From the NCBI RefSeq assembly GCF_023073315.1, contig NZ_JADPJH010000014.1, positions 1 to 64,000 on the forward strand: DNA of 64,000 nt, written 5' to 3'. Shown here in pieces: positions 8,736 to 17,530 of the stretch (position 1 is its first letter; each line of letters begins with the position of its first letter). The DNA comes from Bradyrhizobium sp. 1 (GTDB taxonomy: Bacteria > Pseudomonadota > Alphaproteobacteria > Rhizobiales > Xanthobacteraceae). Under the pieces are notes generated by a model. The model made no database searches. It saw only the letters and a list, made by a program, of their open reading frames with translations, and was not told the origin of the DNA. The translations under genes were made by a program, and so were the position numbers.

Positions 8736-9011
8736 ATGGCGGCATCGGTACGCGACAACAAGGACAGAAGCCGCTTCGAGCTCGATGTCGGCAGCGAGCT
8801 TGCCTTCGCCAATTACCGGCTAACGCCGTCGGCCGTGATCATCACCCATACCGAGACGCCGCGCGCGCTGCGCGGCCGTGGCATCGCCTCCGAGCTGGTC
8901 AAGGGTGCGCTGGACTTGATCCGCCGCGACGGCAACAAGGTGATCGCCGGTTGCGGTTTCGTGGTCGACTATCTCGACAAGCATCCGGAGGACGCGGACC
9001 TCGTCGCCTGA
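8736..9011 (+). CDS. small GNAT-like N-acetyltransferase (YjdJ type), second copy
   Basis: This 91-residue paralogue of the product at 7353-7628 has the same architecture: LRGRGIASELVKGALDLIRR as the acetyl-CoA loop and helix (near residues 47-66), followed by CGFVVDYLDKHPE. The divergence between the copies shows an old duplication. A strong hairpin terminator follows seven bases after the stop codon. Confidence 0.82.
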   Translation: MAASVRDNKDRSRFELDVGSELAFANYRLTPSAVIITHTETPRALRGRGIASELVKGALDLIRRDGNKVIAGCGFVVDYLDKHPEDADLVA

Positions 9012-9017
9012 ACGCAA

Positions 9018-9043
9018 AAGGGCCCGCGCAAGCGCGGGCCCTT
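9018..9043. terminator. bidirectional hairpin terminator
   Basis: A perfect GC-rich stem, aagggcccgcg pairing with cgcgggccctt around a caag loop, lies between the convergent mini-GNAT and DUF3597 genes. It can serve both strands. Confidence 0.75.
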
Positions 9044-9063
9044 GGCAACGACCAAGAGGTCAA

Positions 9064-9462
9064 TCAGTGCTTGATTTCCGGCGGCAGCTTGCCGCCGTTG
9101 GCGGCGAGCTTGGACATCACCTGCTTGTGCAGCCAGACGTTCATGCTGGCCGAGTCGTTCATGTCGCCGCTGTAGCCGAGCTCCTTGGCGAGGTCCTTGC
9201 GCACGGCAAGGCTGGAGTCGATGTCGAGCGCCTTCATGAGGTCGACGATCGAGGTGCGCCACTCCAGCTTCTCCTTCTGGGCAGCCACCAGCTTGTCGAC
9301 GATGGCCGCGACGTCCACGGTCGCGGCGGGCGCCGCGCCGGGGGCCGACGACGGCGCCGATCCGCTCGGCGCCGCGCTGGGCGACGGTGCGCTGCCTGCG
9401 GGCGCGGCGGAAGCAGGACTGCTGCCGAAGATCGCGCCCATGATTTTCCCGAAAATGCTCAT
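9064..9462 (-). CDS. DUF3597 family protein
   Basis: This 132-residue protein has the DUF3597 layout: a conserved N-terminal MSIFGKIMGAIFG, a low-complexity Ala/Pro/Ser linker (residues 16-48) and a conserved helical C-terminal domain. That domain contains WRTSIVDLMKALDIDSSL and NVWLHKQVM. No signal peptide or membrane span is clear. The biochemical role of the family is unknown; the C-terminal part resembles LysM-partner helical domains only loosely. Confidence 0.85.
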   Translation of the reverse strand: MSIFGKIMGAIFGSSPASAAPAGSAPSPSAAPSGSAPSSAPGAAPAATVDVAAIVDKLVAAQKEKLEWRTSIVDLMKALDIDSSLAVRKDLAKELGYSGDMNDSASMNVWLHKQVMSKLAANGGKLPPEIKH

Positions 9463-9797
9463 GTATGCTCCCCGAAAAGGATCCGTTGGAAGGGCCTTGA
9501 GTGGCTCTTATAGACGAAGTTACTGCATTGCGCCCGCGGAGTTCTGCGGACCCGCAACCAGCATCAGCTTATCTGCGGCGAAATGACGGCCGGATGACAT
9601 ATTCGAGGTTGCACCGCGACATCGAATTTCACCCAAGCGTGAGGGACAGGACTCGGAATTGGGAGTAGCCTCTGCGTTCAACTCGCGAGCCCGTCCGGAA
9701 TTCGCGTCTGGTTGGAATCGCGAAACTCAGAGAAGAGCGGCCGCTTGCGCCGTTTGCTGGCGCCGGATTCGGCCGCCCGGCAAGGGAGCTAGCGACT
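9463..9797. other. divergent intergenic region, no gene seen
   Basis: This gap of about 335 bases separates two divergent genes, DUF3597 on the minus strand and DUF2189 on the plus strand, and must hold both promoters. No conserved ORF, hairpin terminator or repeat was recognised. Confidence 0.4.
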
Positions 9798-10706
9798 ATG
9801 GCTACACTCTACCAGGGCAATGTCCCTACTGTAGGCCAGCCCACTGATGCGGCTGGACCTGTGATCCGAACCATCCAACTGTCCGACCTGCACGACGCGC
9901 TCAAGCGCGGCTGGGAGGATTTCAAGGCGGTTCCGAGCCACGCCATTATCCTCTGCGTGATCTATCCCGTGCTGGGCCTCGTGATCGCGCGCGTAGCGAT
10001 GGGCTATTCGGTGCTGCCGTTGCTGTTTCCGCTGGCCGCCGGCTTCGCCCTGATCGGCCCGTTCGCAGCACTCGGTCTCTACGAGCTCTCCAGCCGGCGC
10101 GAACGTTATGAAGAGGCCAGCGCCTGGGATGCCATGGAGGTGCTGCGCTCGCCGTCGTTCGGCGCGATGCTCGGCCTCGGCACGCTGCTGCTCGCCCTGT
10201 TCGTGACCTGGGTCGCGACCGCGCAGACAATCTATGTCGCGGCGTTCGGCTATGAGGGCGCGTCCGGGATTTCGGATTTCATGACACGCGTGCTGACAAC
10301 CCGGCAAGGCTGGTGGCTGATCGTGGTCGGCTGCGGCACGGGCTTCCTGTTCGCGCTTGCCGCGCTCTGTATCAGCGCCGTGTCGTTCCCGTTGATGCTG
10401 GACCGCCATGCCGGCGCGTTCGAGGCGATGGTGACGTCGCTGCGCGTCGTCGCCAAGAACCCGGTGCCGATGGCGGCCTGGGGCCTGATCGTGGCGGTGT
10501 TGCTGGCGCTGGGCACCATCCCGGCCTTCCTCGGCCTCGCCGTCGTCATCCCCCTGCTCGGCCACGCCACCTGGCATCTCTACCGCAAGGTGATCGTCTC
10601 CGATCCCGGTGCACGTCCGGTGCCGCCCCCGCCGCATCGTCCGCGCAAGCCGGCCGCCGACTTCCCCGCCAACCTGTTCCCCTGGCGTAACAGGACGGAC
10701 GCCTGA
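9798..10706 (+). CDS. DUF2189 integral membrane protein
   Basis: This 302-residue protein has about six hydrophobic segments, near residues 50-75, 77-98, 125-150, 175-205, 225-245 and 247-265. The DUF2189 signature is in the N-terminal half, where a segment with LKRGWEDFKAVPSH precedes the first span. The tail is Pro/Arg-rich and cytoplasmic in character. It is an inner-membrane protein of unknown function, widespread in alphaproteobacteria. Confidence 0.82.
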   Translation: MATLYQGNVPTVGQPTDAAGPVIRTIQLSDLHDALKRGWEDFKAVPSHAIILCVIYPVLGLVIARVAMGYSVLPLLFPLAAGFALIGPFAALGLYELSSRRERYEEASAWDAMEVLRSPSFGAMLGLGTLLLALFVTWVATAQTIYVAAFGYEGASGISDFMTRVLTTRQGWWLIVVGCGTGFLFALAALCISAVSFPLMLDRHAGAFEAMVTSLRVVAKNPVPMAAWGLIVAVLLALGTIPAFLGLAVVIPLLGHATWHLYRKVIVSDPGARPVPPPPHRPRKPAADFPANLFPWRNRTDA

Positions 10707-10840
10707 CGAACTCGTGACATGCGACCCTGCCCGGGCTCGGCCTCGGGCGGGGTCGCACTGTCATACGCCTTGCTTTGGCCGCGGTTACAATCGAGATTGC
10801 ACCCGCCGGCCCGATCACTTCACGGAATCAATTTCATCTA

Positions 10841-11665
10841 ATGACCCCGACGATTTCTCGTCTCGCTTTCGCAGCCCTCACCCTCGCCGCGTCCATACTG
10901 TCCGCCCAGCCGGCGCTCGCCGCTGTTGCCTGCGGCTCGGGCAATTTCGACGCCTGGCTTGCGGACTTCAAAACCGACGCCGCCGCCAAGGGCGTCTCGC
11001 AGCAGGCCATTGCATCTGGGCTCGCCGGCGTGACGCTCGACCAGAGTGTGCTCAACCGTGACAAGTCGCAAAAGGTCTTCACCCAGACTTTTGAGGAGTT
11101 TTCCGGCCGCATGGTGCCGCCGCGGATGACGCGCGGCTCCAACATGATGAAGCAATACGGCTCGGTACTGTCGCGCATCGAGCAGACCTATGGCGTGCCC
11201 GGCGAAGTGCTGGTCGCGATCTGGGGCCTCGAGACCGATTTCGGCGTCAATACCGGCAAGTTCGCCACCATCCGCTCGCTGGCGACGCTGGCCTATGACT
11301 GCCGCCGCTCCGAGCAGTTTCGCGGCGAGCTGATGGATGCGTTGCGTATCGTCCAGCGCGGCGATCTCACGCCCGGCGACATGAAGGGCGCCTGGGCCGG
11401 CGAGCTCGGCCAGACCCAGTTCATGCCCTCGTCATGGATGAAGTACGCGGTCGATTTCGACGGCAACGGCAAGCGCGATCTCCTGCACAACGCGCCCGAC
11501 GTGCTCGCCTCCACCGCCAATTATCTCGCCGGTTATGGCTGGCAGAAGGGCAAGGACTGGCAGCCCGGCGCTCCGAATTTTGCGGTGATCCAGCAGTGGA
11601 ACAAGAGCGAGGTCTACTCCAAGACCATCGCCTATTTCGCAACCCAGCTTGCGCGCGCCCCTTAA
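10841..11665 (+). CDS. lytic murein transglycosylase, MltB family
   Basis: This 274-residue periplasmic transglycosylase cleaves the glycan strand of peptidoglycan with 1,6-anhydro-MurNAc formation. The signal peptide runs to about residue 27 (AQPALA). The catalytic glutamate is in WGLETDFGV (near residue 130), and the family motif GELGQTQFMPSSWMKY is near 188-203. No C-terminal peptidoglycan-binding domain is present, so this is the short form. The ATG at 10841 is preferred over the longer frame from 10775 because it puts the signal peptide at the start. Confidence 0.9.
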   Translation: MTPTISRLAFAALTLAASILSAQPALAAVACGSGNFDAWLADFKTDAAAKGVSQQAIASGLAGVTLDQSVLNRDKSQKVFTQTFEEFSGRMVPPRMTRGSNMMKQYGSVLSRIEQTYGVPGEVLVAIWGLETDFGVNTGKFATIRSLATLAYDCRRSEQFRGELMDALRIVQRGDLTPGDMKGAWAGELGQTQFMPSSWMKYAVDFDGNGKRDLLHNAPDVLASTANYLAGYGWQKGKDWQPGAPNFAVIQQWNKSEVYSKTIAYFATQLARAP

Positions 11666-11710
11666 ATAGCGTTCGGCAAAACGCGTAAAATAGCGTTCGG
11701 CAAAACGCGT
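11664..11710. repeat. tandem 24-bp repeat, two copies
   Basis: The 23-base unit aaatagcgttcggcaaaacgcgt occurs at 11664-11686 and again, identically, at 11688-11710. Each unit contains a small dyad, gcgtt and aacgc around cggcaa, so each can form a mini-hairpin. The first copy overlaps the stop codon of the transglycosylase gene. Confidence 0.9.
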
Positions 11711-11737
11711 AGGGCCGATCGCACGGCGACCGGCCCT
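11711..11737. terminator. hairpin between convergent genes
   Basis: The arms agggccg (11711-11717) and cggccct (11731-11737) can pair, with additional pairing possible in the loop. The position, directly between two convergent genes and next to the tandem repeat, fits a bidirectional terminator. Confidence 0.5.
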
Positions 11738-11763
11738 CTCTTGGATTGCGTTTGCCTACCTGT

Positions 11764-12027
11764 TTACTTGGCCATTGTGGCCTGCATCGCTTTGTTCAGG
11801 TGCATGCCGCACGCACCCATTTTGCCGTTGAGCAGCGAGTCCTGCGCAGCCGTGATTTCCTTCTCGGCGACCCACTTGCCGTCGCCATCGGCCATGGCCT
11901 CGATCGCGGTCTCCGTCTTCTCCAGATTGGCCCCGCTGCAACCGCCCATGGCGTGCTTGGCGGCCTGGGCCGGCGCGACGGCGAATGCGACGGCGGCAAT
12001 TGCGATAACCCCGAGTAACTTCGTCAT
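11764..12027 (-). CDS. small secreted protein
   Basis: This 87-residue protein has a clean signal peptide, MTKLLGVIAIAAVAFAVAPAQA, and a mature helical part of about 65 residues. Two cysteines sit in GGCSGANLE and GACGMHLNKAM and probably form a disulfide. The start at 12027 is supported by GAAGGAAAG about five bases upstream. It is a conserved hypothetical by appearance; no function was recognised. Confidence 0.7.
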   Translation of the reverse strand: MTKLLGVIAIAAVAFAVAPAQAAKHAMGGCSGANLEKTETAIEAMADGDGKWVAEKEITAAQDSLLNGKMGACGMHLNKAMQATMAK

Positions 12028-12813
12028 GATGTTACTTTCCTTCTCTTGTTCTTGGACAGGACCAGCGACATTGCCGGAATCTGCGACATGACTTTGCTGC
12101 CGATGCGGCAACTTGCCGCAATAAATTCCCCGCGAGAATTGCGTGATGTTGCGCACGGCGCAGAGCCGCATGCGAAATTTCTGATTTCCATTACAGCTTT
12201 GTAATCAGACCACTACACGCTCGGCGTGTGTGCGTCGCACCAACGATTCAAGCCGGTCGATCTCGGGCGAGACCATGCGCGCATCGGGCCTCGTCGATCC
12301 ACGTATGGCCGGCGGCCGCGCGACGGCGCACATGCGCCTCGTGGGTAGACCAAAATATCCGGCTTCGCCGCCGTCGTTACGATGGATCCGTCAGCGCCGG
12401 CCGGCGAATCGCGGTTGGCTCCTTTTCCCTCGCGAGTCGGAACCGATCTTATGATTGAATATATATTCACTCTTATGATTGGCGCTTCATGCGATTCGCG
12501 CATGCGAGACTTGGGCTTACAAGCTGCCGCATCGCTTTGCGGATCACGAGAACGTAACTTATTTGCGCGATCGTTGGAGCAGTATGAATTGGTATAAACC
12601 CGTGATTTCACGGACCTTTATTGTAATATGCAGGGGCTTCCGCCCAGCCGTTGGGCAGGACTGCCAAGAGGTTAATCGGTCCTTACCGATGCCATGCGCT
12701 CACCGCCTAGCTGCATCGCAACATCGGAACTTTCGCACTGCACCACTCTCATCTATATTCATTTCAACGATGAGGCCCGGGCAAGGGTTGAATCGAACTA
12801 CAGGAGACTACAA
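12028..12813. other. long gene-free region
   Basis: About 790 bases without a convincing gene: the short ORFs here have no coding character in either strand. The left half is GC-rich. An AT-rich island at 12447-12481 carries a repeat and palindrome (listed separately). The right end must contain the promoter of the DUF1127 gene. A non-coding RNA is possible but not shown. Confidence 0.4.
12447..12481. promoter_or_regulatory. direct repeat flanking a perfect AT palindrome
   Basis: The 11-mer tcttatgattg occurs at 12447-12457 and 12471-12481, and the perfect 12-base palindrome gaatatatattc (12457-12468) lies between them. The copies are spaced 24 bases apart. In this GC-rich genome such AT-rich symmetry suggests a regulator binding site or promoter region. 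The partner protein is unknown. Confidence 0.45.
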
Positions 12814-12966
12814 ATGCTGCTCTCGCTTATCCGCATGGTTCAGGCTTTCCGCGACTATCAGCGCAATGTTGCCGAGCTGTCCCAGCTCAGCGATCGCGAA
12901 CTGGCCGACATCGGCCTCGATCGCTCGGACATCCCGCGCGTTGCCGCCGGTCAGTATCAGGGCTGA
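12814..12966 (+). CDS. DUF1127 small protein
   Basis: This 50-residue protein has the DUF1127 signature: an N-terminal helix (MVQAFRDYQRNVAELSQL) followed by SDRELADIGLDRSDI. The ATG at 12814 follows CAGGAGA with good spacing. Proteins of this family are short, often Arg-rich, and have been linked in alphaproteobacteria to stress and RNA metabolism. This copy is preceded by an unusually long non-coding region and followed by a terminator. Confidence 0.88.
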   Translation: MLLSLIRMVQAFRDYQRNVAELSQLSDRELADIGLDRSDIPRVAAGQYQG

Positions 12967-12999
12967 TATCGTTCAGCCCTTAGCCGGTCGAACCGATAA

Positions 13000-13018
13000 C
13001 GCCCGCCTCGTGCGGGCG
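13000..13018 (+). terminator. rho-independent terminator after DUF1127
   Basis: The stem cgcccgc/gcgggcg encloses a five-base loop and is followed by a short T-containing run (gctgtcgtttt). It lies 33 bases after the DUF1127 stop codon and before trmFO. Confidence 0.7.
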
Positions 13019-13092
13019 CTGTCGTTTTCAGCGGCAGAAAACTCGATTTCGGCGATTTCACTGGCCGCCGAAAAGCGCTACCTGTCCGCCCC

Positions 13093-14520
13093 ATGACAGG
13101 ACCCCAATCGAATATTGTGCACGTGATCGGCGCAGGCCTTGCCGGCTCCGAAGCCGCCTGGCAGGTCGCCAAATCAGGCGTGCCCGTGGTGCTGCACGAG
13201 ATGCGGCCGGACCGCATGACCGAGGCGCACCGCACCGATGGGCTCGCCGAGCTCGTCTGCTCCAATTCGTTCCGCTCTGACGACGCCGCCAACAATGCCG
13301 TCGGCCTGCTTCATGCGGAGATGCGCCGGCTCGACTCGCTGATCATGCGCGCAGCCGATGCCAACCAGGTGCCCGCCGGCGGCGCGCTCGCGGTCGACCG
13401 TGACGGCTTCTCGGCGGCCGTCACCAAGGCGCTAAATGACCATCCCCTGATCGAGATCGCCCGCGGCGAGGTCGCAGGCCTGCCGCCGGCCGACTGGGGC
13501 AATGTCATTGTTGCCACCGGCCCCCTCACCTCCGCAGCCTTGGCCGACGCCATCCGCGAGCTGACCGACGAGAACGCGCTCGCCTTCTTCGACGCGATCG
13601 CGCCGATCGTGCATCGCGAATCCATCGACATGTCGCTGGCCTGGTTCCAGTCGCGCTACGACAAGGTCGGCCCCGGCGGCACCGGCGCCGACTACATCAA
13701 CTGCCCCATGACCAAGGAGCAGTATGACGGCTTCGTCGCGGCGCTGATGTCAGGCGAGAAGACCGAGTTCAAGGAGTGGGAGGCCAACACGCCCTATTTC
13801 GACGGCTGCCTGCCGATCGAGGTGATGGCGGAGCGTGGCCCCGAGACGCTGCGCCACGGCCCGATGAAGCCGGTCGGCCTCACCAATCCGCACGATCCCA
13901 CGACGAAAGCCTACGCAATCGTGCAGCTGCGTCAGGACAACAAGCTCGGCACACTCTACAACATCGTCGGTTTCCAGACGAAGCTGAAGTACGGCGAGCA
14001 GCAGCGCATCTTCCGCACCATTCCGGGCTTGCAGAACGCCGAATTCGCCCGCCTCGGCGGCCTGCATCGCAACACCTTCCTCAACTCGCCAAAGCTGCTC
14101 GATAGCCAGCTGCGCCTGCGCGCGCAGCCACGGCTGCGCTTTGCCGGCCAGATGACGGGCTGCGAGGGCTATGTGGAGTCAGCCAGCGTTGGTCTGATCG
14201 CCGGTCTCTATGCCGCAGCCGACGCGCGCGGCGAAACGCTGGCGAGTCCTCCGGGTACGACAGCGCTCGGGTCGCTGCTCGGCCATATCACCGGCGGCCA
14301 TATCGAGACCATCGAGCCGGGCACGCGCTCGTTCCAGCCGATGAACATCAATTTCGGCCTGTTCCCGCCGCTCGCAAGCGCCCCGACCAAGAAGCCGGAC
14401 GGTACGCGCCTGCGCGGCAACGAGAAGACGGTGGCCAAGAAGCAGGCGATGAGCGCGCTGGCGCTCGCCGATCTCGATCGCTGGATCGCCGATCATTTGC
14501 GCATTGCTGCCGCCGCGTGA
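13093..14520 (+). CDS. trmFO: methylenetetrahydrofolate-tRNA-(uracil-5-)-methyltransferase
   Basis: This 475-residue flavoenzyme makes 5-methyluridine at position 54 of the tRNA T-loop, using methylenetetrahydrofolate and reduced FAD. The N-terminal dinucleotide-binding motif is [14 protein letters not shown] (residues 7-20), followed by the family-specific LHEMRP and VCSNSFRSD. Near 355-365 is [13 protein letters not shown], which contains a conserved cysteine, and the C-terminal [10 protein letters not shown] is also typical. The length is normal. The stop codon overlaps the start of the next gene by one base (TGATG). Confidence 0.96.
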   Translation: MTGPQSNIVHVIGAGLAGSEAAWQVAKSGVPVVLHEMRPDRMTEAHRTDGLAELVCSNSFRSDDAANNAVGLLHAEMRRLDSLIMRAADANQVPAGGALAVDRDGFSAAVTKALNDHPLIEIARGEVAGLPPADWGNVIVATGPLTSAALADAIRELTDENALAFFDAIAPIVHRESIDMSLAWFQSRYDKVGPGGTGADYINCPMTKEQYDGFVAALMSGEKTEFKEWEANTPYFDGCLPIEVMAERGPETLRHGPMKPVGLTNPHDPTTKAYAIVQLRQDNKLGTLYNIVGFQTKLKYGEQQRIFRTIPGLQNAEFARLGGLHRNTFLNSPKLLDSQLRLRAQPRLRFAGQMTGCEGYVESASVGLIAGLYAAADARGETLASPPGTTALGSLLGHITGGHIETIEPGTRSFQPMNINFGLFPPLASAPTKKPDGTRLRGNEKTVAKKQAMSALALADLDRWIADHLRIAAAA

Positions 14521-15614
14521 TGAACCTTCCCAAAGACGACGCCGCGCTGCTCTCGGCGCGCTGGACCGAGGGCGTGCTGCTCAAGCGCGACGTGTTCTCG
14601 ACCGTCGAGCGTGGCCGCTTCCGCAGCGATGGCGGCGAGGTCGACGCGGTGCTGCGCCGACTCGATGAGGTGCCGTGGTGGTCGTTCCTGCTCGCGCGCC
14701 ATCTGTTCGCGCGCGAGAAGCACGCGCTGGTGCTCGCCAAGGGCCTGAACGTCGGCCCCGAGCTGCTGTGGGCCGGCCGCCGGGCGCTCGTGCGCGGCTT
14801 CGTCGACGGCGTCGCACTGCATCTGGCAAAGCCGCATGGCGACCTCGCCTATTTCCGCTCGGCCAAGGCGGCGCTGCGCCGGCTGCGCCGCGCCGGCATC
14901 TGCCACAACGATCTCGCCAAGGAACAGAACTGGCTGGTCGGCCGCGACGGCCTGGCCTATGTGACCGACTTCCAGCTCGCGGCCTGCTTCAACCGCCGCG
15001 GCCGGCTCTATCGTACCCTCGCCTATGAAGACCTCCGGCATCTGCTGAAGCACAAGCGCTCCTACGCGCCGGAGGCGCTGACACCGCGCGAGCGAAAAAT
15101 CCTGGCCAAAAAGTCCTTCGCCGCGAGCCTGTGGCTTGCGACCGGCAAGAAGGTCTATCGCGCGATCACGCGCGGCCTGTTCAACTTCACCGACCGCGAA
15201 GGCGGCGGCCGCCGGCTCGTCAATGATGCGCCGGTGCTGGCGGAACTGATCCGCAAGAACCCGGCCGTGCGCGATACCGCCATCGTCGCGTTTGCCGATC
15301 GGCGCTCCGGCGTCGGGCTCTACGCCTTCGTCGAGGCGGATCAGGCCACGCTCGAAGGCCAGCTCCGCAACGAGCTCACCGCCGCAAAGGGCCCGAAGCC
15401 GCCGGAACACATCCAGGTCGTGCACGCGCTGCCGCGTGACACCAGCGGCAAGCCGCGCACCGAGATCCTCCAGTTGGTCGCCATGAACCAGCTCGACCTG
15501 ATCGAGCCGATGATGAAGAGCGACCAGGACCGCGCCTTCCTCAAGGACATCCTGGAGCAGCGCAAGAACCTGCGCGACCGCTTCAATTTCGAGGCCGACC
15601 TGCCGACCAGCTAG
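14520..15614 (+). CDS. kinase-like protein with acyl-CoA-synthetase C-terminal-like tail
   Basis: This 364-residue protein starts at an ATG overlapping the trmFO stop, so translation is coupled. Residues 1-220 form a small RIO/LPS-kinase-like domain. The catalytic loop is HNDLAKEQN (near 128-136), and the metal motif is DFQ rather than DFG (near 148); no glycine-rich loop is obvious. Residues 235-345 resemble the mobile C-terminal domain of AMP-forming ligases (AMP-binding_C): KNPAVRDTAIVAF, an AFVEAD strand and LPRDTSGKPRTEIL, where the lysine of the SGK motif corresponds to the catalytic lysine. No adenylation N-domain is present. Function and substrate are unknown; such genes are often annotated simply as serine/threonine kinase. 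Confidence 0.72.
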   Translation: MNLPKDDAALLSARWTEGVLLKRDVFSTVERGRFRSDGGEVDAVLRRLDEVPWWSFLLARHLFAREKHALVLAKGLNVGPELLWAGRRALVRGFVDGVALHLAKPHGDLAYFRSAKAALRRLRRAGICHNDLAKEQNWLVGRDGLAYVTDFQLAACFNRRGRLYRTLAYEDLRHLLKHKRSYAPEALTPRERKILAKKSFAASLWLATGKKVYRAITRGLFNFTDREGGGRRLVNDAPVLAELIRKNPAVRDTAIVAFADRRSGVGLYAFVEADQATLEGQLRNELTAAKGPKPPEHIQVVHALPRDTSGKPRTEILQLVAMNQLDLIEPMMKSDQDRAFLKDILEQRKNLRDRFNFEADLPTS

Positions 15615-15686
15615 CACGAGGCCCCGCGCCTTGAAGCGTCCACATTGACGATAGAGAAGCGGTGGCGCAAAGGCAGGCTTGGCGGG

Positions 15687-16262
15687 ATGATGGGCACTCG
15701 GGGGACGATGATGCATGGTGTGGCTGGCGGCCTGATCGCCGGCCTTCTGCTGCTGGCCGCTACGCCCGCCAGGGCTGAATCCCCGGCCGAGCAAATCTCC
15801 AGCTTCCGCCTCAAGCACGGTGAAGTCCGGGTCGTCCGCGATTCAACCCTCGACCGCATCGCCATGGACCAGGCGAAGGCGATGGCGGGGAAGGACGACC
15901 TCAGCCACGACGCCCTCGGCCCGTTCAACCGGCGCGTCGCACCGGCCGGTGCCGGGCGCGCAGCGGAGAACATCGCCTACGGCTACGACAATTTCGAGAA
16001 GACGCTGGGTCAGTGGATCGACTCCTCCGGCCACCGCAAGAACCTGCTGCTGCACAACGCCTCCCGCGTCGGCATCGCGAGCGCCAAAAATGCCAGCGGC
16101 AAGCGCACCTATTGGGCCATGGTGATTGCCGGCGATTACGAGCCCAAAGGCAAGAGGAACAAGGACAAGGAGCCGCTAGTTGCCGTGAAGCGCGAGGCCG
16201 CGCCGGCAAGCAAGCCCAAATCGACCAACTGCCACGTCAAGCTGCTCGGTCTCTGCATCTGA
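15687..16262 (+). CDS. CAP-domain (SCP-like) secreted protein
   Basis: This 191-residue protein has an N-terminal signal peptide (GLIAGLLLLAATPARA) and a CAP/SCP domain at about residues 30-145. The conserved residues are the histidine of DDLSHDAL, the glutamate of AAENIAYG and the second histidine in SSGHRKNLL. The C-terminal tail is Lys-rich and ends with two cysteines (NCHVKLLGLC). Bacterial CAP proteins are secreted and of unclear function. The ATG at 15687 is preferred over a TTG at 15645; the second start ATG at 15711 is also possible. Confidence 0.85.
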   Translation: MMGTRGTMMHGVAGGLIAGLLLLAATPARAESPAEQISSFRLKHGEVRVVRDSTLDRIAMDQAKAMAGKDDLSHDALGPFNRRVAPAGAGRAAENIAYGYDNFEKTLGQWIDSSGHRKNLLLHNASRVGIASAKNASGKRTYWAMVIAGDYEPKGKRNKDKEPLVAVKREAAPASKPKSTNCHVKLLGLCI

Positions 16263-16326
16263 TTGCTGGCCGACATCTTGTTCGCATGCCTCAACGCGTC
16301 TAATTCATGCGCAGAGATCGCGATAG

Positions 16327-17517
16327 ATGGAGGCGTTGTTGATCGACATCGACCGAATCCGTGCCGACACGCCGGCCGTCGCTCGGCTTGCGTATCTCCA
16401 TAACGCGGGCGCGGCCCTCATGCCGACGGCCGTTGTCGCGGCAATGAAGCAGCACATCGATCTGGAGAGCGAGATCGGTGGCTATGCCGCCGCCGACCGC
16501 CAAGCCGATCGACTCGAGGCGGTCTACGGCTCTGTGGCTAGGCTGGTGAATGCAGCGCCTGACGAGATCGCCCTCATGGAGAATGCGACGGTTGCCTGGC
16601 AGATGGCGTTCTACGCGCTTCCGTTTCGCAACGGCGACCGGATCCTGACGGCCGAGGCTGAATACGCCGCCAACTATGTTGCGTTTCTTCAGGTCGCCAA
16701 GCGCACGGGTGCGGTCATTGACGTGGTGCCGAGCGACGCCAGCGGCGAGCTCGATATCGAAGCGCTCGAGCGCATGATCGACGAGCGCGTCAAACTGATC
16801 GCCATCACCTGGGTTCCAACCAATGGCGGGCTGGTCAATCCCGCGGCGGCGGTCGGCAAGATCGCGCGGGCGCACAACATTCCCTATCTGCTCGACGCCT
16901 GCCAAGCGGTGGGCCAGATGGAGGTCGACGTCGAAGCCATCGGCTGCGACATGCTGTCGGCGACGGGGCGCAAATTCCTGCGCGGCCCGCGCGGCACCGG
17001 CTTTCTCTACGTCCGCCGGGCGCTATTACAGCAGCTCGAACCGCCGATGATCGACCACTTCGCTGCGCCCTGGGTCTCGCGGGACGAATATCGGCTCCGG
17101 GACGACGCGCGCCGTTTCGAGACCTGGGAGAACAATTACGCAGCCCGCTTGGGGCTGGGCGCAGCTGTCGAATACGCGCTCGACATCGGCCTCGGCCCGA
17201 TCGAGCAGCGCTGCCGCATGCTTGCGGACCGGCTTCGCAGCGGCCTCGCTTCCATTCGCGGCGTCACTCTTCGCGACCTTGGCCGCACGCCAGGCTCCAT
17301 CGTCAGCTTCACGATGGAGGGGTATGAGGCGGATGCCATCGTTCGCAGCGCCGCCGCGGCAAGCATCACGATCGGCGCATCGGATCCGTCGAGCACCCGC
17401 ATCGACGCCGAGATCCGCGCGCTGCCGCCGGTCGTGCGGGCATCCCCGCATTACTACAATATGGAAGCCGAGATCGATCGGCTGATCGCCCATCTCGCGG
17501 GCTTGGCGCCGCAATAG
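16327..17517 (+). CDS. class V aminotransferase family PLP enzyme
   Basis: This 396-residue fold-type I PLP enzyme is related to cysteine desulfurases and the isopenicillin-N-epimerase/EgtE group. The cofactor-binding region is YLLDACQAVGQMEVD (near 193-207), and the Schiff-base lysine is in SATGRKFLRGPRGTGFLYV (near 224). There is no active-site cysteine loop of the IscS type, so desulfurase activity is uncertain. The substrate is unknown. It stands alone between the CAP protein and the convergent threonine ammonia-lyase gene. Confidence 0.82.
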   Translation: MEALLIDIDRIRADTPAVARLAYLHNAGAALMPTAVVAAMKQHIDLESEIGGYAAADRQADRLEAVYGSVARLVNAAPDEIALMENATVAWQMAFYALPFRNGDRILTAEAEYAANYVAFLQVAKRTGAVIDVVPSDASGELDIEALERMIDERVKLIAITWVPTNGGLVNPAAAVGKIARAHNIPYLLDACQAVGQMEVDVEAIGCDMLSATGRKFLRGPRGTGFLYVRRALLQQLEPPMIDHFAAPWVSRDEYRLRDDARRFETWENNYAARLGLGAAVEYALDIGLGPIEQRCRMLADRLRSGLASIRGVTLRDLGRTPGSIVSFTMEGYEADAIVRSAAAASITIGASDPSSTRIDAEIRALPPVVRASPHYYNMEAEIDRLIAHLAGLAPQ

Positions 17518-17530
17518 CGGCGCGCACCAC

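Noticed and set aside
12213..12611. Short ORFs in both strands of the gene-free region
   Set aside because: No ribosome binding site, no recognisable family and Arg/Ser-rich shadow composition.
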